The notes below the pieces were generated by a model. That model saw nothing but the letters and a program-made list of their open reading frames with translations. It was not told where the DNA came from and did not search any database. The position numbers were made by a program, and so were the translations under genes. A stretch of DNA of 10,721 bases from an uncultured Clostridia bacterium (GTDB lineage: Bacteria; Bacillota; Clostridia; Christensenellales; UBA1242): NCBI GenBank assembly GCA_947303145.1, contig CAMYXB010000026.1:1-10721 (forward strand), written 5' to 3'. Of the stretch, positions 6,331 through 10,721 are shown piece by piece; within the stretch, counting starts at the first letter, position 1; the number at the start of each line of letters is the position of its first letter.

Positions 6331-7968
6331 TTATTCCACTGAAAGAATGTAATAATATACAGGCTGTCCACCCATCACTGCGTTGAACTCGCATTGTGGG
6401 AATACGCTTGATAATTTGTCCTGAAGAGCCAAGGCATCGCTCTCTTTGACCTCTTCTCCATAGAAGAGGGTGACATTGACTGTATTGTCATCGATGAGCT
6501 TGCCCACTAGTTCACTGACTGTGTCGTCTATGCTCTCGCCCTTGGCAAGAATGGCATTGTTGTCTAGCCCTATTATCTCACCTACGCTGAGGTCGAAGCC
6601 GTCCACGTGAGTATCTCTCACTGCATATGTCACAGAGCCTGTCTTGACACTGGACATGGACTCCTTCATGGCGTCCCTGTTCTCCTCCACATTAGCATCA
6701 GGGTTGAAAGCAAGGCAGGCAGAGATGCCCTCAGGCACTGAGCGGGTGGGAATGACCACCAAGTTCTTCTTGGTCAAGTCTTGTGCTTGCTCTGCAGCAA
6801 GAATAATATTCTTATTATTAGGCAGAACGAACACTGTCTCTGCATTGACCTTTTCTATCGCTTCGGCTATATCGCTGGCGGAAGGATTCATGGTCTGTCC
6901 GCCCTTGATGCAATAATCCACCATTAAGTCTTTGAACACAGCCTCGAATCCGTCTCCAGCGGATACGGACACTATGCCCATGGGTTTGGCAGGCTCCTTA
7001 CTCTCACGCTCCTTGACAAGTTGTCTATTCTGCTCTAAGAGGTTCTCTATCTTGATAGTGCCTATTTCGCCTAGTTCAAGGCCAAATTCGAGTGCCTTGT
7101 TGGGCTCATTGCTATGGACATGTACTTTGATAAGTTTGAGGTCGCCAAGGCAAATGACGCTGTCACCAAGGCCCATGAGTCTCTCACGCAGTTTGTCAAT
7201 ATCGCTCTGCGTGGTCTTCTTATACATATTTATAATCATATACTCGATGCAGTAAGCGAACTGGATGTCCGCTATATCCACTGCGCCATTGTGCAGGTCT
7301 CTATCTCTCTCGTATATGGCTGTGATGTCGATGTAATCACTGGCTGGGGCTTCCTCATTGACGAGTGCCTTGTAAAATCCTGTGAATATGACAAGCAATC
7401 CTCTACCACCAGCGTCCACAACACCTGCTTTCTTGAGGACAGGCAGGAGTTCGGGCGTTTGAAGCAATATCTCCTCACCCTTGTCGAGAATATCCTTGAG
7501 GAAAGTCTCAAAGTCACTATTCTTCTTCGAAGCGATGACGGCATACTCACTCATCACCCTAATAACAGTGAGAATGGTGCCCTCTTTGGGCTTGGTGACT
7601 GCCTTGTATGCTATGTCGGCTCCCTCTTTCATGGCTCTGGCGAAGTCCTTGGTAGTGAGTTCGGTGTGCTGTCTAATGACTGTGGACATACCCTTGAGTA
7701 TCTGTGAGAGAATGACGCCGGAGTTGCCTCTAGCACCTCTCAAGGCACCCTTAGTTATTGCCTCGGAAAGCGAGTCAAAATTGTTGTTGAGACATTCGTT
7801 GACTTCTTTAGTGGCTGACTTGAATGTCAAGTTCATATTGGTCCCAGTATCGCCATCTGGTACTGGAAAAACATTGAGTGAATCTACATATTTTCTATTT
7901 TCATCGAGGAGCTGGGCTGAGGACAGAATCATCTTTCTGTAAGTCGCTCCGTTAATCGTTTTTTGCAA
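6331..7968 (-). CDS. fakA: Fatty acid kinase catalytic subunit FakA (DAK/YloV family)
   Basis: FakA phosphorylates fatty acids held by a FakB (DegV-type) carrier, feeding exogenous fatty acids into phospholipid synthesis at the membrane. The start chosen is TTG at 7968-7966, giving 545 residues, with GGAGGG ten bases upstream. The N-terminal DhaL-like kinase domain has LNVFPVPDGDTGTNM, with Mg-nucleotide residues Asp38 and Asp40, then ALRGARGNSGVILSQ and DAGGRGLLVIF. The middle domain keeps the zinc ligands Cys240 and the HVH pair His283/His285. The C-terminal domain (from about 320) carries VVIPTRSVPEG and ends at MGGQPVYYYILSVE. These positions agree with the known Staphylococcus FakA numbering as I recall it, which supports the shortened start. 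The frame stays open upstream to 8037, but those 23 residues are probably untranslated. No fakB gene is in the window. It follows asp23, the usual arrangement in Bacillota. Confidence 0.93.
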   Translation of the reverse strand: MQKTINGATYRKMILSSAQLLDENRKYVDSLNVFPVPDGDTGTNMNLTFKSATKEVNECLNNNFDSLSEAITKGALRGARGNSGVILSQILKGMSTVIRQHTELTTKDFARAMKEGADIAYKAVTKPKEGTILTVIRVMSEYAVIASKKNSDFETFLKDILDKGEEILLQTPELLPVLKKAGVVDAGGRGLLVIFTGFYKALVNEEAPASDYIDITAIYERDRDLHNGAVDIADIQFAYCIEYMIINMYKKTTQSDIDKLRERLMGLGDSVICLGDLKLIKVHVHSNEPNKALEFGLELGEIGTIKIENLLEQNRQLVKERESKEPAKPMGIVSVSAGDGFEAVFKDLMVDYCIKGGQTMNPSASDIAEAIEKVNAETVFVLPNNKNIILAAEQAQDLTKKNLVVIPTRSVPEGISACLAFNPDANVEENRDAMKESMSSVKTGSVTYAVRDTHVDGFDLSVGEIIGLDNNAILAKGESIDDTVSELVGKLIDDNTVNVTLFYGEEVKESDALALQDKLSSVFPQCEFNAVMGGQPVYYYILSVE

Positions 7969-7977
7969 TTTTTTATA

Positions 7978-7983
7978 CCCTCC
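7978..7983 (-). promoter_or_regulatory. Ribosome binding site fixing the TTG start of fakA
   Basis: GGAGGG on the minus strand lies about nine to ten bases before TTG 7968-7966. It points to a start inside the longer open frame and brings the catalytic and zinc residues to the positions normal for FakA. Confidence 0.7.
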
Positions 7984-8005
7984 GCAATCGGTTTTATGAC
8001 AAGGC

Positions 8006-8047
8006 TCGCAACTTCGCTCATATGAGCAATCCCCCAAAAAGTTGCGA
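8006..8047 (-). promoter_or_regulatory. Nested inverted repeat in the asp23-fakA spacer
   Basis: A perfect 9-base inverted repeat (TCGCAACTT at 8006-8014, AAGTTGCGA at 8039-8047) encloses a perfect 12-base palindrome GCTCATATGAGC (8016-8027). As RNA, it would fold into an outer 9-pair stem and an inner 4-pair hairpin with an asymmetric G-rich bulge. The motif TTTTGGGGG occurs twice on the minus strand (8031-8039 and 8048-8056). It lies 23 bases upstream of the fakA ribosome binding site. No U-tract follows, so it is not a standard terminator. A leader element or protein binding site is possible; I match it to no known riboswitch class. Confidence 0.5.
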
Positions 8048-8070
8048 CCCCCAAAATATATCTAAAAAAA

Positions 8071-8421
8071 TTAGACCCTGACACCGATGACTTTGATGTT
8101 AACTGCATCGACTATCATACCGGTGAACTTCTCCACGCTATACTTGACGGTGCTCTTCACGCTGTCACAGACGGCAGTGATGGAGACTCCATACTTGAGT
8201 ATAACATTGAGGTCCACTGTGATGTGATTGTCACTGCTAGTTATCTTCACGCCACGAGTAAAGGATCTGTTCTTGAATAGTTCGCCAAAACTCTCTTTGG
8301 TGCTTCTGGAGACGAGGTCAATAACGCCATAGCAATCGAGGGCATTATAGCCTGCGACCACCGCTATGGCTTCGTTGTTTATTGTAATATCGCCGAATGC
8401 GTTAGAAGTCTTAACGAACAT
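8071..8421 (-). CDS. Asp23/YloU family envelope-stress protein
   Basis: This 116-residue protein belongs to the Asp23/Gls24 (YloU) family: small alpha/beta proteins, found near the membrane in some Gram-positives and linked to cell-envelope stress and, by position, to fatty acid kinase. Family features are the opening GDITINNEAIAVVAGYNALDC, the central RGVKITSSDNHITVDLNVIL, and the region KYGVSITAVCDSVKSTVKYSV. The C-terminal strand is VNIKVIGVRV. ATG at 8421 follows AAAGGA by six bases, a moderate ribosome binding site. It has its own promoter about 60 bases upstream and is followed by fakA after 102 bases without a terminator, so the two are probably cotranscribed. The molecular function is not established in the family. 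Confidence 0.92.
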   Translation of the reverse strand: MFVKTSNAFGDITINNEAIAVVAGYNALDCYGVIDLVSRSTKESFGELFKNRSFTRGVKITSSDNHITVDLNVILKYGVSITAVCDSVKSTVKYSVEKFTGMIVDAVNIKVIGVRV

Positions 8422-8459
8422 GATTTTTCCTTTAATTTGTGTATACTGGTGGCACTTAG

Positions 8460-8495
8460 CACACTAGTTTACCACTATAATATACTACACACTAG
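8460..8495. repeat. Direct repeat flanking the asp23 -10 element
   Basis: CACACTAG occurs at 8460-8467 and 8488-8495, 28 bases apart start to start (CTAGTGTG on the coding strand). One copy lies in the -35/-10 spacer and the other just after the predicted transcription start. The placement suggests a regulator site, but two 8-base matches can occur by chance. Confidence 0.35.
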
Positions 8496-8507
8496 ATATT
8501 TTTGCAA
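8479..8507 (-). promoter_or_regulatory. Promoter of asp23-fakA
   Basis: On the minus strand: -35 TTGCAA (8502-8507), a 17-base spacer, then -10 TATATT (8479-8484, five of six). Transcription would start near 8472, giving a leader of about 50 bases. It lies downstream of the spoVM terminator, as expected for a separate unit. Confidence 0.6.
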
Positions 8508-8544
8508 GAAAAATTTTGAGAAATATAAAAATAATTGTAAATTA

Positions 8545-8566
8545 TCTAAAAATCACAATTTTTAGA
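8545..8566. other. Perfect 9-bp hairpin upstream of the asp23 promoter
   Basis: TCTAAAAAT and ATTTTTAGA (minus strand 8566-8558 and 8553-8545) pair around the 4-base loop TGTG. Neither strand carries a T-run after it, so a terminator is not supported. The rest of 8508-8616 is AT-rich, and I see no gene in it. Confidence 0.45.
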
Positions 8567-8616
8567 CTGCACGACTACTCTTAACGGATTTACTTAAAAG
8601 TGAAAAGTTCTGCATG

Positions 8617-8659
8617 AAAAAAGACACGTTTTAGTTATAGAATAATAACCAAAATGTGT
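8617..8659 (-). terminator. Rho-independent terminator after spoVM
   Basis: A 15-position stem (minus strand 8659-8645 with 8638-8624) contains one A-C mismatch and one G-T wobble and closes a 6-base loop. After a single C, six T follow (8617-8622). It starts 22 bases after the spoVM stop codon and precedes the asp23 promoter. Confidence 0.85.
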
Positions 8660-8681
8660 AGCGAGATTGTCAAAAATTGAA

Positions 8682-8765
8682 CTACATCTTTATGTAATGT
8701 TTGCGGAAAATTATTTTAAGAATGGGCGCCATTCCCTTGGGCGCTTTGACGCAGATTATTCTCAT
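8682..8765 (-). CDS. spoVM: Stage V sporulation protein SpoVM homologue (27 aa)
   Basis: A short gene of 27 codons plus TAG. ATG at 8765-8763 follows TAGGAGATGAG, an excellent ribosome binding site, and a terminator follows the stop. The peptide begins MRIICVKAPKGMAPILKIIF and is basic and amphipathic. Its layout matches SpoVM as I recall it from Bacillus (MKFYTIKLPKFLGGIVR): basic residue 2, Lys7, Pro9, Lys10, Ile15 and a basic residue at 17 coincide without gaps. SpoVM is a small amphipathic helix that recognises the convex forespore membrane, anchors SpoIVA and starts spore coat assembly; it also interacts with FtsH. The location between rpe and asp23 (yloU) is that of spoVM in Bacillus. 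Oddities are Gly11-Met12 in place of the bulky Phe-Leu and a second proline at 14. It probably has its own sporulation promoter, but none was clearly identified. Confidence 0.85.
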   Translation of the reverse strand: MRIICVKAPKGMAPILKIIFRKHYIKM

Positions 8766-8874
8766 CTCTCATCTCCTAATACAAGTATAATATGCGACAA
8801 AATCTCCATTGGTGAATGGGTTAATTCCCACCTTATTTTATATTGTTGTTATATGCTATTTTCTTTCTAATAAT
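8766..8874 (-). other. rpe-spoVM intergenic region
   Basis: This is 109 AT-rich bases with no further gene. A small hairpin CCATT-CACC-AATGG (minus strand 8819-8806) is followed only by ATTTT, a weak terminator at best for rpe. TATACT on the minus strand just before the spoVM ribosome binding site could be a -10 element but has no matching -35. I tried sporulation sigma-E style elements and found no convincing pair at proper spacing. Confidence 0.4.
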
Positions 8875-9531
8875 TTATTTAGATATGGATAGTTTTCTCA
8901 CATCTAATGCTCTATTTTCGCTATTATACAGATAGGCTCCTAGCACTACCATATCCACACCAAGAGAGGCTAACTTTGGAGCTAAAGCATCATTCACTCC
9001 CCCGTCCACTTCGATAAGAAAATCTAGAGAATTTTCCTGTCTATGCCAAGATATTTCTTGGATTTTAGAGATTGTATTTTGTATGAATTTTTGACCACTT
9101 TTCCCCGGTTCTACACTCATAACTAGAAGAACGTCTATATATTCTAAAAGTGGCTTTATTTCACTAAAAGAAGTGTCTGGCTTTATGGCAAGACCCGCCT
9201 TAATTTTATGGGATTTGATGTCCAGTAAAATGGACTTCAACTCTTCCTTATCCGCCACCGCCTCATAGTGAATGGTGAGAATTTCTACGCCATTTTGCAT
9301 ATACTTAGGATAAATCTCGGATATATTCTCCGCCATGACGTGAACGTCAAGAGGAATGTGCGATATACGAAAAATAGAGGGCAAATACGCATGGTCGAAA
9401 GTAGTGGCTGGGACAAAATGCCCGTCCATAATATCACAATGGATAAAGTCTATGTCTAGTGATTGAAGCTGTGTAAGATAACTGGCAAGTTCACTAAATG
9501 GTGGTGGATTGGTAGAGGCAGAAATCAGCAT
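8875..9531 (-). CDS. rpe: Ribulose-phosphate 3-epimerase
   Basis: This 218-residue TIM-barrel enzyme interconverts D-ribulose 5-phosphate and D-xylulose 5-phosphate in the pentose phosphate pathway, in the cytosol. Metal ligands are present: His31 and Asp33 (IHCDIMDGHFVP), His64 (DVHVM) and Asp176 (EVDGG). HYEA, GLAIKPDTS and VLLVMSVEPG follow in the family's order. The phosphate-binding loop reads PGKSGQKF rather than the usual PGFGGQKF, the N-terminal strand is ISASTNPPP rather than IAPSILSAD, and the last loop is VLGAYLY instead of VAGSAIF. The ATG at 9531 has GAGGAGGGGG four bases upstream and overlaps the rlmN stop by 7 nt. A related epimerase (for example allulose-6-phosphate) is possible, but the location next to rlmN favours rpe. 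Confidence 0.92.
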   Translation of the reverse strand: MLISASTNPPPFSELASYLTQLQSLDIDFIHCDIMDGHFVPATTFDHAYLPSIFRISHIPLDVHVMAENISEIYPKYMQNGVEILTIHYEAVADKEELKSILLDIKSHKIKAGLAIKPDTSFSEIKPLLEYIDVLLVMSVEPGKSGQKFIQNTISKIQEISWHRQENSLDFLIEVDGGVNDALAPKLASLGVDMVVLGAYLYNSENRALDVRKLSISK

Positions 9532-10574
9532 AAATCCCCCTCCTCATTCATATACTTTCTCCTCAGTTGCCCGCAGGCTCCGTCTATGTCGTCTCCAAGG
9601 CTTCTACGTGTGGTGACGGATATGTGATAACTCATAAGCACTTCGGCAAAAGAAGATAATGTGTCGTTGCTACATTTTTTGAAGTCATTTTCCTTCACCT
9701 CATTGAGATTGATGAGATTAACCATGCAGTTAAGTCCCTTCAGTTTTTTAGCCAAGGTGAGAGCGTGCTCTTTTGAGGAATTGACATCTTTTATCATGAT
9801 GTATTCTATGAGAATACGCCTATTAGTCTTTTCGCTATAATATCTCACCGCATCGATAAGTTCGTCATAATGATATGCACGAGATATGGGCATAATCTCC
9901 CCTCTAATATTGTCACTTGGGGCGTGCAAAGATAGGCACAAATGTATGTGATAGCCACTATCGGCTAGGTCGTATATACGTGGAACTAGTCCACAAGTGC
10001 TGAGGGATATATTCCTCTCACTATAGTATAGTCCATGCTTGTCTGTAGCAAGTGATATAAACCCCAGCACATTGTCGTAGTTGTCAAGTGGCTCACCACT
10101 GCCCATGAGGACAATGTTGCTGACTTTCCTATCCTTAATATCTCCGCCAAGATAACTATTGACGCAGATAATCTGGCTCATTATCTCCCCGCTGGTGAGA
10201 TTTCTAACCAAGCCGTCCAGTCCAGAGGCACAAAACTTGCACCCCATTCGACACCCCACCTGCGATGACACGCATAGTGTGTAGCCGAATTTGTATTGCA
10301 TCAATACTCCCTCAATGACATTCCCATCTGCGAGTCTGTAGAGGAATTTCTGCGTGCCATCACTGGAGTTCTGTACCTTGACAATGGATATGGGGTTGTC
10401 TATATAATTTTCCTGCAATTTCTCTACAAGAGCCATAGGGAGATTGCTAGTCTCATTAAGTCTTTTCCCATTGTGAAGGGCGGAAAAAATCTGCTCTGCA
10501 CGATACTTTTTCTCCCCCATATCTATCATGAGAGACTGCAATTTATCGAAAGTCAAACTCTGCAAATCAGTCAT
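9525..10574 (-). CDS. rlmN: Dual-specificity 23S rRNA/tRNA methyltransferase RlmN
   Basis: A radical SAM enzyme that makes 2-methyladenosine at A2503 of 23S rRNA and at A37 of some tRNAs. The start is ATG at 10574-10572, giving 349 residues that open MTDLQSLTFDKLQSLM and YRAEQIF, the normal family N-terminus. GGAG lies six bases upstream, and the start overlaps the fmt stop by 8 nt; the open frame back to 10673 reads across fmt. The iron-sulfur cluster cysteines are Cys108, Cys112 and Cys115 (CRMGCKFC). Cys101 and Cys334 (GDDIDGACGQL) correspond to the two catalytic cysteines. GSGEPLDNYDNV and the STCGLVPRI segment are also typical. It sits between fmt and rpe in one coupled transcript; prpC, prkC and rsgA, which often follow rlmN, are not here. 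Confidence 0.95.
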   Translation of the reverse strand: MTDLQSLTFDKLQSLMIDMGEKKYRAEQIFSALHNGKRLNETSNLPMALVEKLQENYIDNPISIVKVQNSSDGTQKFLYRLADGNVIEGVLMQYKFGYTLCVSSQVGCRMGCKFCASGLDGLVRNLTSGEIMSQIICVNSYLGGDIKDRKVSNIVLMGSGEPLDNYDNVLGFISLATDKHGLYYSERNISLSTCGLVPRIYDLADSGYHIHLCLSLHAPSDNIRGEIMPISRAYHYDELIDAVRYYSEKTNRRILIEYIMIKDVNSSKEHALTLAKKLKGLNCMVNLINLNEVKENDFKKCSNDTLSSFAEVLMSYHISVTTRRSLGDDIDGACGQLRRKYMNEEGDLC

Positions 10575-10721
10575 TTCTGTCTCCATTGAAAAGTGTTTTA
10601 GGCATGATTTTCTTGCCATTAAGATATGCCTTGGATGACATAATCTTGCCACCACTTGTTTGGATTTCATCAAGCAAGACTAGCCCGTCTTTACATTTTA
10701 CTACAAGTCCTGTCTTGGAAG
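10567..10721 (-). CDS. fmt: 3' end of methionyl-tRNA formyltransferase (partial)
   Basis: The last 50 codons and a TGA stop (10569-10567) are present; the start is beyond the window. The visible part, GLVVKCKDGLVLLDEIQ, then GGKIMSSKAYLNGKKI, is the C-terminal tRNA-binding domain of Fmt, with the typical EIQ...G.K.M....L.G pattern. Fmt formylates Met-tRNAi for initiation of translation. fmt directly before rlmN (or rsmB-rlmN) is common in Bacillota. rsmB, often between them, is absent here; the stop overlaps the rlmN start by 8 nt. Confidence 0.88.
   Translation of the reverse strand, partial: SKTGLVVKCKDGLVLLDEIQTSGGKIMSSKAYLNGKKIMPKTLFNGDRND

Noticed and set aside
7114..7707. A long plus-strand frame of 197 codons opposite fakA.
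   Set aside because: It is antisense to a clear conserved gene, has no recognisable family and no independent promoter or ribosome binding site.
7929..8021. A 30-codon minus-strand frame starting at the ATG in the palindrome (MSEVASLVIKPIAEG...), a possible leader peptide.
   Set aside because: It overlaps the start of fakA out of frame, has a poor ribosome binding site, and resembles no known peptide.
7969..8037. A cysteine-rich 23-residue N-terminal extension of FakA (CSYERSCEPCHKTDC), suggesting a small metal-binding module.
   Set aside because: It starts at TTG with only a G-run upstream, overlaps the nested inverted repeat, and contains the GGAGGG site that serves the downstream TTG. 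The shorter start places Asp38/Asp40 and Cys240 at normal FakA positions.
8801..8832. An rpe terminator or riboswitch from the GGTGAATGGG/AATTCCCACC region.
   Set aside because: Stems are only 4-5 bp, compete with each other, and lack a proper U-tract; no known riboswitch core is recognisable.
8667..8870. A plus-strand frame of 67 codons in the rpe-asp23 gap.
   Set aside because: It has a TTG start without a ribosome binding site, the wrong orientation for the window, and complete overlap with the better supported spoVM gene on the other strand.
10575..10673. A 33-residue N-terminal extension of RlmN.
   Set aside because: It reads across the coding end of fmt in another frame; the ATG at 10574 has a good ribosome binding site and the family N-terminus.

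Overview
The window reads as chromosomal DNA from an endospore-forming, low-GC member of the Bacillota, most likely class Clostridia. Three things point there: the gene families (Asp23/YloU, FakA/YloV, TrmK, a Gram-positive-sized RpoD, a SpoVM-like peptide), the strong GGAGG-type ribosome binding sites, and a gene order built from two blocks well known in this phylum. All genes lie on the minus strand, so transcription runs from high to low coordinates. No mobile element, tRNA, rRNA or CRISPR array was seen.

Layout in transcription order (right to left). Block 1, 10721-8875: the 3' end of fmt, then rlmN and rpe, joined by 8- and 7-nt overlaps. Block 2, 8874-8617: a short gene of 27 codons that I read as spoVM, closed by its own hairpin terminator. 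Block 3, 8507-6284: a promoter, asp23, a structured 102-nt spacer, fakA, and a terminator. Block 4, 6283-1938: dnaG-rpoD-trmK-zinc-ribbon gene, tightly coupled (stop codon abutting the next start, then two 8-nt overlaps), closed by a strong terminator. Block 5, 1944-166: an A-tract-rich, probably curved intergenic region, then a 542-residue TPR-like protein of unknown function. Block 6, 141-1: a near-consensus promoter and the first 24 codons of an unidentified gene running off the left edge.

The genes are mostly housekeeping: initiator-tRNA formylation (fmt), rRNA/tRNA methylation (rlmN, trmK), pentose phosphate metabolism (rpe), fatty acid phosphorylation (fakA), replication priming (dnaG) and the main sigma factor (rpoD). 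dnaG-rpoD is the core of the classical macromolecular synthesis operon. Compared with the Bacillus order rlmN-prpC-prkC-rsgA-rpe-thiN-spoVM-rpmB-yloU-yloV, the genes prpC, prkC, rsgA, thiN and rpmB are absent from this locus; nif3, often found between trmK and the zinc-ribbon gene, is also absent.

Several starts differ from the longest open frame. rlmN, dnaG and fakA are shortened here, on ribosome binding sites and family N-termini. Three genes (trmK, dnaG, fakA) start at TTG and one (the TPR gene) at GTG. The points most worth a second look are the spoVM gene, the helically phased A-tracts at 1834-1944, the nested inverted repeat before fakA, a one-residue insertion in RpoD between regions 2.1 and 2.2, and the in-frame dnaG stop/rpoD start junction.
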